A stretch of DNA of 64,000 nucleotides from Dactylosporangium roseum (GCF_025264685.1 NZ_CP073721.1:735001-799000); one strand, 5' to 3'; numbered from the stretch's first letter, positions 49,978 through 58,596 are shown. Program-made: numbers and translations. The notes: generated by a model not told the origin, from the sequence alone.

Positions 49978-52219
49978 GCGGGGGAGGGGGGTGGAGGCGG
50001 TAGATCGCCACCGGGCCCCGCTGCCACACCAGGTCCGCCAGGTCCGCCAGGCGCGGGGATTCGGTGCCCTGTGCTCGATCGACCAGGATCCAACCGACCT
50101 TCTGGGAGCGCAGCCACTCCAGGCGCTCCGGGGTCGGGGCGTAGATGGCGGCGTCGTTCGCGGCGAGCCGGTCCGGGTTCCAGTACACGAGTGAGGGGCC
50201 CAGCCGGTGCCGGGCCGACTGCATCTCCGCCGACTCCGGCGAGTAGCCCCAGCTACCCAGCAGCACCCGCCGCTCGCTGTAGGCCGAGATCCAGTACGCC
50301 AGGCTCTGCCGGGCCTGTTCGCCGCCGCCGACGCGGTGCACGTTGGTCGCGACGTACTCGGCCGGAGTGCTGTGGTCCCGCAGCCAGCGGGCACCGGCGG
50401 CCTGCTCCGGCGTCACCCGCACGTGATACCGGACGCCGAGATTGGCGCTGGTCGCCGCGTCGTGCGGGAGCCGCGCGCCGCCGGCGAACAGCACCACTGT
50501 CAGCGCCGCGAACGCGCCCGTGCCGCGCAGCGCCGCACGCCGCCGACCGGCGAGGGTCAGGCCGGCGCCGACCGCGAGCGCCGTGAGCAGGACGACGCCC
50601 CCGAAGACGTACGTGGGCAGCGGGACGCCCCAGCGTGCGGGCACCCGCGGTACCGACGCCGTCACGGCGAAGACCGCCAGCGCCGCCGCGGCGGACAGGG
50701 CGACGGCGACCGCCGCCCGTGCCCCGGCGCGGTCGGGGATCCGGTCGGCGAGCAGCACCAGGCCCCACGCCGACAGGATCGCGCCGAAGGGCCAGCCCGC
50801 GATGATGAAGAAGTGCTGGCTCCACGACACGTGCCAGACGGTCAGCGACCCCACGACCCCGGTGGCGAGGGCGCCGGCCAGGAACAGCTCCACGTCGCCC
50901 CAGCGCCGGAGCGGGAACACGATCCCGGCCAGCCGGGCACCCATCGCGATCGCGTACGCGCCGAGCCCCCAGACGATGAGCGGGAGGTCGGCGGGTGTCG
51001 TGCCGGTGTGCTGGTCGCCGACGAAGTCCAGCATGATCGTGAACGGCCCCCAGGACAGCCCCTGCCCCTCGAAGCCGTAGAGGACCGCCACCGCGAACAC
51101 CTCGACCACCGCGAACGCCCCGCCGAGCAGCCACGGCGTCCACGACGGCCGCCGCCGCAGGAGGTGTACCGCGCAGACGAGCGCCACGCCCACCCCCGCC
51201 AGCGGCAGGACCGTGGACTTCGCGCCCGTCGTACCGGCGGCGAACAGCACCGCGAGCAGCCACGTCCGCCGGTCCGCCTCCCGGCGCAGCACGGCCGCCG
51301 CCGCCGCGATGAACGGCATCGTGAGCGCCGCGGCGTAGAGGATCGACCGGCTCGACCAGGTGTAGTACGCCGTGATCGTGCCGAAGAAGGCGGGCGCCTG
51401 AGCCGGCAGGACCGCCTCGCCGACGACGAACATCAGCGCGGCGGCCACCGGCCCGGCCCAGGCGTGCCGGGTCACCCGCCAGCCGGTCACCGCGAACAGG
51501 CCCACCGTGAGCACCGCGAGCACCGGCAGGTCGAGCCGGAACCACAACACCGGCAGGTCGATGCCGGTCGACAGGCTGCCCGCGGCGAGGTGGCCGTAGG
51601 CGAACCAGTGGTACCGCAGCGGCCGGTCGCCCTGCTCCGGCACGGCGAGCGGGAAGTGGTGCTTGAGATCGGCGGCGACGGCGAGCAGGTTGAGCTGATC
51701 GATCATGTACTGCCGGGGCCCGCCGACCGGCACCGGAACGTTGACCGCCAGGAACGCGACGGTGAGGTACCCGAGGAAGAACAGCGCGATCCCGGCCACG
51801 GTCCACGACCAGACCACCGACGGCCGCTCGGGGTACCGCGGCATCCGCCAGTGCCGGCGCAGCCGTGGGACGGCCAGGAACACGGCGATCACGAGCAGCG
51901 GCCCGATCCACACCAGGCCGCGGAACGCGACCAGCGCGACCGTCTCGGCCAGCAGACCCACGACGGTGCCGAAGGCGACGTCCTCGAGCAGGCTGTGCGG
52001 CCTCGACCGCAGCGACCGGTAGAGCAGCGTGCCCGGCAGGACCACGCCGAGCCCCAGGTAGGCGGCGTAGCGGGCCACGTCCAGCGGGCTCGTGCCCAGG
52101 GCCAGGAGGAGACCGGTGACGGCGAGGGCCAAGGTCAGTGCGGGCGCCCAGGCCGACCGGCGGCGCCGCGGCGGCAGCGGCGTTGCGACGCGATCGGGGA
52201 CGATGGTGGCCGTCGCCAT
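49973..52219 (-). CDS. Large multi-spanning membrane protein, possible glycosyltransferase-like
   Basis: 748 residues, about 14-16 hydrophobic segments in the first 590 residues, then an outer soluble domain (RVTPEQAAGARWLRDHS to the end; ARWLRDHSTPAEYVATN resembles the ends of GT-C-type enzymes). The middle loop HHFPLAVPEQGDRPLRYHW recalls Asp/His-rich outer loops of lipid-linked sugar transferases. I do not assign a reaction. Its stop codon lies in repeat B2, so the last residues HPPPPR are followed by TGA from the repeat. Confidence 0.65.
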   Translation of the reverse strand: MATATIVPDRVATPLPPRRRRSAWAPALTLALAVTGLLLALGTSPLDVARYAAYLGLGVVLPGTLLYRSLRSRPHSLLEDVAFGTVVGLLAETVALVAFRGLVWIGPLLVIAVFLAVPRLRRHWRMPRYPERPSVVWSWTVAGIALFFLGYLTVAFLAVNVPVPVGGPRQYMIDQLNLLAVAADLKHHFPLAVPEQGDRPLRYHWFAYGHLAAGSLSTGIDLPVLWFRLDLPVLAVLTVGLFAVTGWRVTRHAWAGPVAAALMFVVGEAVLPAQAPAFFGTITAYYTWSSRSILYAAALTMPFIAAAAAVLRREADRRTWLLAVLFAAGTTGAKSTVLPLAGVGVALVCAVHLLRRRPSWTPWLLGGAFAVVEVFAVAVLYGFEGQGLSWGPFTIMLDFVGDQHTGTTPADLPLIVWGLGAYAIAMGARLAGIVFPLRRWGDVELFLAGALATGVVGSLTVWHVSWSQHFFIIAGWPFGAILSAWGLVLLADRIPDRAGARAAVAVALSAAAALAVFAVTASVPRVPARWGVPLPTYVFGGVVLLTALAVGAGLTLAGRRRAALRGTGAFAALTVVLFAGGARLPHDAATSANLGVRYHVRVTPEQAAGARWLRDHSTPAEYVATNVHRVGGGEQARQSLAYWISAYSERRVLLGSWGYSPESAEMQSARHRLGPSLVYWNPDRLAANDAAIYAPTPERLEWLRSQKVGWILVDRAQGTESPRLADLADLVWQRGPVAIYRLHPPPPR

Positions 52220-52285
52220 GGGGAAGCCTCCGCGTCGGTGTGGTGTCAGGCGGACACCAGGTTGAACGCGGGCGACGCCCGTTTG

Positions 52286-52488
52286 TCACGCGCTGCCGAT
52301 CCGGCCCGCTTCCGTCAGGCGGCGCATGGCGTCCTTGCGGGCCGGTGACTCGATCCACTCGATCGGAATGGTGAGCGGCAGGCTAACGCCTGGAGGTGCA
52401 GGCTGCGCAGGTCGCCCACCGTGATGATCGGCTCGCTGTGTGCCCGCCAGGTGACCGAGCCGGGACCGAAGAGCTCGAGGTCTGTCAC
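52286..52488 (-). pseudogene. Remnant of a DUF2236 (MpaB-type oxygenase) gene
   Basis: A GTG at 52488 overlaps the Fur stop (GTGA) and reads LELFGPGSVTWRAHSEPIIT, then VGDLRSLHLQAL, the typical N-terminus of DUF2236 oxygenases. The family then normally continues for about 250 residues; here the sequence jumps after about 52390 to another frame with LPLTIPIEWIESPARK, ending in a stop at 52286. The middle of the gene appears deleted. Confidence 0.55.
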
Positions 52489-52916
52489 TGGACGTCTTCA
52501 CGGCGCTTCTGCTGGCAGGCCGGGCAGAGGCCCCAGAACGTCACTTCCGCCTCGTCCAGCTCGAAGCCATGGGCCTGGGAGGGGGTCAGGCAGGGCGCCT
52601 CGCCGACCGTGCAGTCGACGTCGGCGATCTCGCCGCAGCCCCGGCACACGATGTGGTGGTGGTTGTCACCGACCCGCGACTCGTATCGCGCCGGGCTGCC
52701 CGCCGGCTCGATCCGCCGGGCCAGGCCGGCCCGCGAGAGGGCATTGAGCACGTCATACACCGCCTGGGTCGACACCGTGTCCAGGCGCTGGCGCACCTGG
52801 GCCGCGATCTGGTCGACGTCGAGGTGCCCCGGCACCGACTCGAGGATCTCCAGCACGGCAAGCCGGGGTCGCGTCACGCGCAGACCCCGGGAGCGCAGCA
52901 GATCCTCACCCGACAC
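52485..52916 (-). CDS. Fur-family metal or peroxide-responsive repressor
   Basis: 143 residues from GTG 52916 (a start at 52949-52952 would add 11-12). Winged helix (LRSRGLRVTRPRLAVLEIL) and HHHIVCRGCGEIADVDC followed by CPACQQ give the structural zinc and regulatory metal sites; the HHHIVC motif is usual for FurA/PerR. Likely represses iron or peroxide genes. No katG or siderophore gene is adjacent; the stop overlaps the start of a decayed oxygenase gene. Confidence 0.88.
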   Translation of the reverse strand: MSGEDLLRSRGLRVTRPRLAVLEILESVPGHLDVDQIAAQVRQRLDTVSTQAVYDVLNALSRAGLARRIEPAGSPARYESRVGDNHHHIVCRGCGEIADVDCTVGEAPCLTPSQAHGFELDEAEVTFWGLCPACQQKRREDVQ

Positions 52917-53032
52917 AGCTCCAATAAGACCACGCTGCCTGGAACCCATCAAATGCTTCTGGACTCTTGAACCGCGGATCCTTAATGTGCGTAGACCCCG
53001 TCGGGGGAGGTTTGTCTGTCGAGGAGGCCCCG

Positions 53033-53515
53033 ATGTTCGATCGAGTGCTCGGCCTGCCGGCCCATCCGCTGTTCATCCACGCGGCCGTCGTCCTGGTGCC
53101 GTTGCTCGCTCTGGCCGGCATCCTGTACGTGGTGTGGCCGGGCAGCCGGCGCCACATCCGGTGGCCGTTGATCGCCCTGGCGGTCGCCGCACCGGGCGCC
53201 GTCTTCTTCGCGAAGGAGTCCGGCGAGGCGTTCAGCGAGAGCCCGAACTTCGCCGCCGGTCCGATTCAGGAGCGGATCGAGCAGCACGAGGATCTCGCCA
53301 ACACGCTGTTCCTCGTCGTGCTGGGCCTGGCGATCGTCGCGCTGGTCATGGCCTTCATGGTCAACGTCACGGCCGGATCGGTGTCGCTGATCAAGGCCCC
53401 GGTCGTGGTGCACTGGGTGGTCGTCGTGGCGGTGGTGGCCCTGGGCGCGGCCGCCTTCTACTACGTCTTCCGGGCCGGTGACACCGGCGCCCACATGGTG
53501 TGGGAGGGCTTCTAG
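53033..53515 (+). CDS. DUF2231 membrane protein
   Basis: 160 residues, four membrane segments. Starts FDRVLGLPAHPLFIHAAVVLVP; the HPLxIH motif is typical of DUF2231. A second conserved part is ERIEQHEDLANTLF, with buried charged residues. Function unknown; His pairs in such proteins suggest heme or metal binding (inference). Ribosome site GAGGAGG. Its TAG stop is shared, in a TTCTAGAA palindrome, with the convergent gene that follows. Confidence 0.8.
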   Translation: MFDRVLGLPAHPLFIHAAVVLVPLLALAGILYVVWPGSRRHIRWPLIALAVAAPGAVFFAKESGEAFSESPNFAAGPIQERIEQHEDLANTLFLVVLGLAIVALVMAFMVNVTAGSVSLIKAPVVVHWVVVVAVVALGAAAFYYVFRAGDTGAHMVWEGF

Positions 53516-53811
53516 AAGACGACCCGACCGCAGAGGACGAGGAGCAGGACGACCAGCACGGCGCCGGCGAACAGGCCCATACCCTTGGTCAGGATCGTCG
53601 CCGCCTGCTCCTCACGGTCGATCCGGTCGCGGTCCTGCCCGGGCAGCCGCCGCGGCGGCCGCGGGTTTTCGAGGGTCGGCGGGCGCCAGCCGCGCGGGGG
53701 CGGCGTGCTGCGCGGTGCGCCGGAGTAGGGGACGCTCGCCGGGGCGCTGGGCTCGGGCGGTGGCGGTTCGCTGCCCTCCGGGGGGCGCCGCCAGTAGGCG
53801 TCGTCACTCAC
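53512..53811 (-). CDS. Proline-rich tail-anchored membrane protein
   Basis: 99 residues: Pro/Ser/Arg-rich, disordered N-terminal 70, then a C-terminal hydrophobic segment (about 77-96, MGLFAGAVLVVLLLVLC). The stop TAG overlaps the convergent DUF2231 stop by four bases. Such tail-anchored proteins are frequent in Micromonosporaceae and unassigned. Confidence 0.6.
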   Translation of the reverse strand: MSDDAYWRRPPEGSEPPPPEPSAPASVPYSGAPRSTPPPRGWRPPTLENPRPPRRLPGQDRDRIDREEQAATILTKGMGLFAGAVLVVLLLVLCGRVVF

Positions 53812-53925
53812 GCCACGAGCCTACCCACGCAACCCCCGGGATGCGGTGCGGGCGCGTTCTTGATCGGCGGGCTGCGGGTTTCGGCCCGGGGCGGGGAAAG
53901 GATGCCCGCCCCGGGCCCGGGGAGG

Positions 53926-54105
53926 TCAGTCGCTGTCGAGGAGGTCGGCCAGCGACATGGGGCGGGTGGCGTCGGGATCGTTCACACGGTCGGCCGTGCG
54001 GCCGGATCCGTCGAGCCGCAGGGTCTCCTGCTCGTCGGCGGTCACCGCGTCGATCGATGCCCGGCCGGTCGCGCCGGGGTGAGCCCCGGGGGTGGGTTGC
54101 GTCAT
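53926..54105 (-). CDS. Small acidic protein (59 residues)
   Basis: ATG 54105 to TGA 53926; reads MTQPTPGAHPGATGRAS, then a helix-prone DAVTADEQETLRLDG segment and a LADLLDSD end. Acidic, no membrane segment, base and codon use like neighbours (third-position G/C rich). No family known. It faces the next small acidic gene, the two starting 86 bases apart. Confidence 0.55.
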   Translation of the reverse strand: MTQPTPGAHPGATGRASIDAVTADEQETLRLDGSGRTADRVNDPDATRPMSLADLLDSD

Positions 54106-54178
54106 GACGCCGAGTGTGACCGGTGTACCGCGAAGGCGACTGTCGTCATTCGGCCACTTTCCCGCAAACTGGCCGGAG

Positions 54179-54184
54179 TACGCT
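54179..54184 (+). promoter_or_regulatory. -10 box of leaderless small acidic gene
   Basis: TACGCT, seven bases before the GTG at 54192. Confidence 0.5.
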
Positions 54185-54191
54185 CGCTGCC

Positions 54192-54374
54192 GTGGCAGGT
54201 ACGAACGGGTGGGCTACCACCGATGATCAGCGTGAAGTGAGCTTCGAGGACTTCGCCGACGAGTTGGTCGTGCTGCCGGACCACACGACCGACGACACGG
54301 ACGCGGGCTGGGGCGAGCGCGCGTCGGACAACGACGACCGCCTCCTCGCCGACCGCCCGCCGCACTGGGACTGA
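54192..54374 (+). CDS. Small acidic protein (60 residues)
   Basis: From GTG 54192. Acidic: SFEDFADELVVLPDHTTDD, then WGERASDNDDRLLADRPPHWD. No cysteine or hydrophobic helix. The Asp-rich stretches suggest a protein-binding or metal-chelating role (inference), but no family is recognised. The upstream frame (from 54123) is not supported by a start signal. Confidence 0.6.
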   Translation: MAGTNGWATTDDQREVSFEDFADELVVLPDHTTDDTDAGWGERASDNDDRLLADRPPHWD

Positions 54375-54482
54375 CGCTCGGCCTGCCGGCACCGCGTGCG
54401 CGGCCGCTCCCTCGGCGGACCGCTGCTCCGGCCCGACCACCGGGCGAGCGGGCGGCGCGACCCGCGCCTGGACCCGAGCACG

Positions 54483-54516
54483 ACGAAGCGCCCGGCCCGT
54501 GGACCGGGTGCTTCGT
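54483..54516 (-). terminator. Hairpin terminator after ruc
   Basis: CGAAGCGCCCGG (54484-54495) pairs with CCGGGTGCTTCG (54504-54515) with one G-T wobble, extended by one outer A-T pair; 8-base loop, 11 bases beyond the ruc stop in the direction of transcription. Confidence 0.65.
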
Positions 54517-54526
54517 GTCGCGTATG

Positions 54527-54868
54527 TCAGGCCGCGGAGGCCGACGACGAGGAGGAGCCGGCGCTCGAGGTGGCCGCGGGCTTCGACTCCTTGGTCGTGG
54601 TCGACGTCGTGTCCGACGAGGACTTCTCCGAGGACTTCTCCGACGCCTTCTCCGACGTGGACGTCGACGACGCGGGCTTCGACGTGGACGACGAACGCGA
54701 GTCGGTGCGGTAGAAGCCCGACCCCTTGAAGACCACGCCCACCGCGGAGAACTGCTTGCGCAGCCGGCCCGCACACTCCGGGCACTCGGTCAACGGCTCG
54801 TCGGTGAACGACTGCACCGCCTCCAACTGGTGACCGCACGCCGTGCAGGCGTACTGGTAGGTAGGCAC
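54527..54868 (-). CDS. ruc: FmdB-type zinc-ribbon protein, Ruc-like redox chaperone
   Basis: 113 residues. Zinc ribbon with two CxxC knuckles (YACTACGHQ and ECPECAGRL), then a long disordered Ser/Thr-rich C-terminus (STSEKASEKSSEKSSSDTTS). This matches M. tuberculosis Rv0991c (Ruc), described as a chaperone that becomes active when oxidation releases zinc and which is controlled by HrcA. A CIRCE-type inverted repeat lies 16 bases upstream of the GTG start (see next entry), supporting the same control here. It follows the cyclo-ligase stop by three bases; SD GGAGG. Confidence 0.88.
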   Translation of the reverse strand: MPTYQYACTACGHQLEAVQSFTDEPLTECPECAGRLRKQFSAVGVVFKGSGFYRTDSRSSSTSKPASSTSTSEKASEKSSEKSSSDTTSTTTKESKPAATSSAGSSSSSASAA

Positions 54869-54871
54869 CGC

Positions 54872-55540
54872 TCAGCCTCCATTATTGGCACTCGACTGCT
54901 CCGAGTGCCAATGGTGCGCTACCGCACACCCTTTCGTCCAGTGGAGGTGTGGCTCCTCATACCCATCGGGATCATTTCCCACTAAAGCCCCACAAATGCG
55001 GCGATCATGCGGTTCGGCGGGCACCGAGCCGACCAGTTCACCCGGATAGAGCGGCGCGACCGTCGGCGCGGTCACCCGGGGCAGGACCCGGTCGTACGAG
55101 CCGCCGCCCTGGCCGAGCCGGACCCCGTCGCGGGACACCGCGAGCGCTGGGAGCAGCACGAGGCCGACCGCGGCCACCGCGTCGACGCCGAGACGCGGGC
55201 CGGTCGGCTCGATCAGCCCGTAGCGGCCCGCGGCGAATCCGCCGTCGTGGAGCGCCCAGTCGAGGTCCAGGTCGTCCAGCAGGACCGGGAGCAGCAGGCG
55301 CGGTGCCGCCTCGGCCAGCGCGGACACCAGTTGGGGACCGCCCGGCTCGGAGAGCATGGGCACGTATGCGGCGACCGACGTCGCGCCTGAGGCTCGTACG
55401 ACCCCCACCGCCGCGGCGACCAGGGCGCGGTCCGCCGCCGCTCGAACCGCCGCCGGAAGCGCCCGCCTGGCGGACCGGATGTGCGCTCTGAGCTCTGATT
55501 TGGCGGACACCCTCGGCGGCGCCACTCCATCCCTCGTCAT
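54872..55540 (-). CDS. 5-formyltetrahydrofolate cyclo-ligase, atypical C-terminus
   Basis: 222 residues from ATG 55540 (a GTG at 55510 is also possible). Converts 5-formyl-THF to 5,10-methenyl-THF with ATP. The N-terminal SAKSELRAHIRSARRALP, VAAYVPMLSEPGGPQL, and C-terminal GVRLGQGGGSYDRVLPRV plus PAEPHDRR are typical. After HDRRI the usual last strand is replaced by about 40 residues from A/T-richer sequence that also carries the ruc promoter and CIRCE, so the normal end may be truncated or frame-shifted. The adjacent ruc gene matches the mycobacterial order. Confidence 0.85.
   Translation of the reverse strand: MTRDGVAPPRVSAKSELRAHIRSARRALPAAVRAAADRALVAAAVGVVRASGATSVAAYVPMLSEPGGPQLVSALAEAAPRLLLPVLLDDLDLDWALHDGGFAAGRYGLIEPTGPRLGVDAVAAVGLVLLPALAVSRDGVRLGQGGGSYDRVLPRVTAPTVAPLYPGELVGSVPAEPHDRRICGALVGNDPDGYEEPHLHWTKGCAVAHHWHSEQSSANNGG
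54885..54911 (-). promoter_or_regulatory. CIRCE element (HrcA operator)
   Basis: TTGGCACTC-N9-GAGTGCCAA, a perfect 9-bp inverted repeat with the CIRCE spacing, two bases per arm different from TTAGCACTC. On the minus strand its first half can serve as a -35 (TTGGCA) with CAATAA or AATAAT as the -10, so HrcA would block the promoter of ruc. Confidence 0.8.
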
Positions 55541-55581
55541 CTGTGACAGCATCGCATCAACCGACGTACGGGAGGACGGAC

Positions 55582-57651
55582 GTGACGCTGCGCGCGCGGC
55601 TCACCGCCGCCTTCCTCGCCGTGGTGCTGGGCCCCGTCCTGCTCGGCGCCGTCTTCGTCGGCTTCGCCGTCGCTGCCGTCAGCGACCAGCGCGCCGCCGA
55701 GCGGCTCGACGCGGGCGCCGAAAATCTGCGGGCCGCGCTCGCCGTCACCTGCCAGCGCCTCCGGCTCGCGGCGGAGACCACCGCCCTGCTCAGCGTCGAC
55801 GGCAACCGGCCCGACGCCGCGCAGGACGCCATCACGCGCGGCCTGGCCCGCGCGGTCGAGGTCACGCGGACCGACGGCGCGCTCGTGACCACCGCCGGGC
55901 AACTGCCGAGCAAGCCGTGGGCCGACTGCGCCGCGCCGACGCCGGCCGCCTACAGCGCCGTCTCCGCCGCCGTCGACGTCATCGACGCGAACGGACGGCG
56001 GATCGGGCGCGCGTACGCCGCCGAGCCGGTCGACTCCACACTGCTCGGCTGGCTGGCCGAGGCGAGCGGTGTGCGGGTCAACTCGCTCGCCGAGGGCGCG
56101 CAACCGTCCGAAGAGGACAAGGGCATCGCCGCCACGGCTCGCGGCCTGGTCGCCGGCGCCACCGGCACGTCCGTCGACGGCCGGCTGGTGCGCCGCCTCG
56201 ACCCGCAGCCGGGTCAGCCGCTCATGCTGGCCATCAGCGTGCCCGCCCCCGACACCCAGGGGCTTTATGCGGTACTCGTGGCCGTCGTCGTCTGCGCGGG
56301 GCTCGTCGCCATCAGCGTCGCGTGGTGGCTCGCCCGGTCGACCACACACCCGCTGACCGAGCTGGCACAGGCGGTGGAGCGGGTCGCCGACGGCGACCTG
56401 GGCGCCCGCGTCCCGGTCCGCAGCCAGGACGAGGTCGGCCGGCTGGGCCAGACGTTCAACCGCATGACGCGCGAGATGCAGGGGTACGTCCAGGCCCTCA
56501 CCGCCAGCCGGGACCAGCTCCGCGGCCAGCTCGGCGTGCTCGGCGACACGCTGTCGAGCACCCACGACCTGCACCGCATCCTCCAGGTCATCCTCCAGAC
56601 CGCGACCGCCGCCACCGGTGCGCAGTCCGGGGTTGTGCTCATGGTCGACCCGGCCAGCGGTGAGCTGCGCGGCCAGGTCACCGAGGGACTCGTCGGGATC
56701 GACGTCGCCGAGTTGCGGCTCCACCTCGGCGAAGGGCTGCTCGGCACCGTCGCCGCCTCGGGCGAGCCGCTGCGCGGGCGGATCGAACGCGACGGGCCGG
56801 TGCTCTCGGCCGCCGAGCCGAGCTGTGTGACGTACGTCGCCGTGCCGATCGCCGCGCCCGGCGTCGGGCCGACCACGGGCCTGGAACAGCCCCAGCCGGA
56901 CCGGCCGCCGGCGGCCCGCGGGGTGCTGGCCCTGTACGACCGCCACGGCTTCGACGAGTTCGACGACGCCGACCTCATCACGCTGCGTACGTTCGCCGGC
57001 CAGGCCGCGGTCGCCGTCGACAACGTGCGGGTCCACGAGGAGGCCCAGCGGCTCTCCCTCACCGACCCGCTGACCGGCCTGTCCAACTACCGCTACCTGC
57101 GCGAGTCGCTGCGCCGTGAGGTGGAGCGGGCCAGCCGGTTCGGCCGCAGGCTCGCCGCCCTCGCGCTCGACCTGGACCGGTTCAAGGAGGTCAACGACAC
57201 GTACGGCCACGCCGCCGGCGACGCCGTGCTGGCCGAGTTCGCCCGCCGCCTGCGCGCCGAGATCCGCGAGGTCGACTTCGCGTTCCGGCAGGGCGGCGAG
57301 GAGTTCGTGGTGCTCCTGCCCGAGACCGACGCCTCCGGTGCCGCGGTGCTCGCCGAGCGGCTCGGCGCGGCCGTGCGACGCAGTCCCGTCATCGTGGTGT
57401 CCTCGACCGTCGGCCAGCCGCCGCGGCGCATCCCGGTCACGGTGTCGATCGGCATCGCCGTGTATCCCGATCACGGCTCGACCGGCCAGGCGGTGCTGGA
57501 GGCGGCCGACGACGCGCTCTACGCGGCCAAGGCCGGCGGCCGGGACACGTACCGGGTGGCCGGCGGCGCGACCGGTGTCCAGGGGAGCGGCGAGGTGACG
57601 CCCGGCGCGCCAAAGGCGGCACAACCACCACGACAGAGCCGTGCCGGATAG
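55582..57651 (+). CDS. Membrane diguanylate cyclase (HAMP-GAF-GGDEF)
   Basis: 689 residues from GTG 55582 after GGGAGGAC. N-terminal membrane helix (about 9-34), an outer domain to about 225, second helix (about 232-255), HAMP linker (TTHPLTELAQAVERVADGDL), coiled coil, GAF domain (about 340-480) and GGDEF domain from about 490. The active site is GGEEF, with Asp-rich FKEVNDTYGH; RxxD five residues before it (REVD) is an I-site for product inhibition. Should make c-di-GMP in response to an outer or GAF-bound signal. Transcribed divergently from the cyclo-ligase. Confidence 0.93.
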   Translation: MTLRARLTAAFLAVVLGPVLLGAVFVGFAVAAVSDQRAAERLDAGAENLRAALAVTCQRLRLAAETTALLSVDGNRPDAAQDAITRGLARAVEVTRTDGALVTTAGQLPSKPWADCAAPTPAAYSAVSAAVDVIDANGRRIGRAYAAEPVDSTLLGWLAEASGVRVNSLAEGAQPSEEDKGIAATARGLVAGATGTSVDGRLVRRLDPQPGQPLMLAISVPAPDTQGLYAVLVAVVVCAGLVAISVAWWLARSTTHPLTELAQAVERVADGDLGARVPVRSQDEVGRLGQTFNRMTREMQGYVQALTASRDQLRGQLGVLGDTLSSTHDLHRILQVILQTATAATGAQSGVVLMVDPASGELRGQVTEGLVGIDVAELRLHLGEGLLGTVAASGEPLRGRIERDGPVLSAAEPSCVTYVAVPIAAPGVGPTTGLEQPQPDRPPAARGVLALYDRHGFDEFDDADLITLRTFAGQAAVAVDNVRVHEEAQRLSLTDPLTGLSNYRYLRESLRREVERASRFGRRLAALALDLDRFKEVNDTYGHAAGDAVLAEFARRLRAEIREVDFAFRQGGEEFVVLLPETDASGAAVLAERLGAAVRRSPVIVVSSTVGQPPRRIPVTVSIGIAVYPDHGSTGQAVLEAADDALYAAKAGGRDTYRVAGGATGVQGSGEVTPGAPKAAQPPRQSRAG

Positions 57652-57654
57652 CCT
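57649..57654 (+). promoter_or_regulatory. -10 box of leaderless galU promoter
   Basis: TAGCCT, six bases before the ATG at 57661; no ribosome site between. Confidence 0.5.
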
Positions 57655-57660
57655 TGCGAC

Positions 57661-58596
57661 ATGCCTGACACGACTCCTCACCAGCCCGCGCGGTCGCGCC
57701 AGCGGGCTGTCAAAGCCGTGATCCCGGCGGCGGGGCTGGCCACCCGCTTCCTCCCGGCGACCAAGGCCGTGCCGAAAGAGCTGCTTCCGGTGGTCGACCG
57801 GCCGGTCCTGCAGTACATCGTGGAGGAGGCGGCCGCAGCCGGCATCAGGGACATCCTCCTGGTGACCGGGCGCGGCAAGACCTCCATGGTGGACCACTTC
57901 GACCGCCGGCCGGACCTGGAGGCCCGGCTCGCCGAGAAGGGCGACGAAGAGCGGCTCGCCGCCGTCAAGCGCCCCAGCGAGCTGGCCGAGATCTACACCT
58001 GCCGGCAGGGCGAGCCGCTCGGGCTGGGACACGCGATCTCCTACGGCGAGTCGCACGTCGGTAACGAGGCGTTCGCCTGCCTGCTCGGCGACGAGTTCGT
58101 CGAGGAGACCAAGCCGCTGCTGCCCGCCATGCTCGATCTACAGGCGCGGACCGGCGGCATCGTGCTCGCGTTCATCGAGGTCGAGCCGGAGGAGTGCAGC
58201 CGTTACGGCATCGCCTCGGTCGAGCCCTCCGACCTCAGCGTCGACGGGGGTGAGGTGCTCCGCGTCACCGGCCTGGTCGAGAAGCCCAAGCCCGAGGAGG
58301 CCCCGAGCAACCTCGCGGTCATCGGGCGGTACGTGCTGCCACCCACCCTGTTCGACGCCATCCGCCGGATCGGGCCGGGCGCCGGCGGCGAGATCCAGTT
58401 GACCGACGCGATGGCGCTACTGCTCGCCGAGGGCACTCCTGTTCACGGAGTCGTCTATCGGGGTACCAGGTACGACACCGGCATGCCCCTCGGGTATCTG
58501 CAGGCGGTCGTCCAGCTAGCGGTACGGCGCGACGATCTGGGTCCGGCGTTCAGCCAGTGGCTGACGCAGTTCGTGGAGAAGGATCTGCGCGGGTGA
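57661..58596 (+). CDS. galU: UTP-glucose-1-phosphate uridylyltransferase
   Basis: 311 residues. Makes UDP-glucose from UTP and glucose-1-phosphate. Signature VIPAAGLATRFLPATKAVPK at the N-terminus, then LLPVVDRPVLQYIVEEA, LGDEFVEE (metal-binding Asp) and GLVEKPKPEEAPSNLAVIGR. Four-base overlap (GTGA) with moeA/glp downstream, and rimJ and sepX follow, so one operon of four genes is likely; the same order exists in mycobacteria. Confidence 0.95.
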   Translation: MPDTTPHQPARSRQRAVKAVIPAAGLATRFLPATKAVPKELLPVVDRPVLQYIVEEAAAAGIRDILLVTGRGKTSMVDHFDRRPDLEARLAEKGDEERLAAVKRPSELAEIYTCRQGEPLGLGHAISYGESHVGNEAFACLLGDEFVEETKPLLPAMLDLQARTGGIVLAFIEVEPEECSRYGIASVEPSDLSVDGGEVLRVTGLVEKPKPEEAPSNLAVIGRYVLPPTLFDAIRRIGPGAGGEIQLTDAMALLLAEGTPVHGVVYRGTRYDTGMPLGYLQAVVQLAVRRDDLGPAFSQWLTQFVEKDLRG

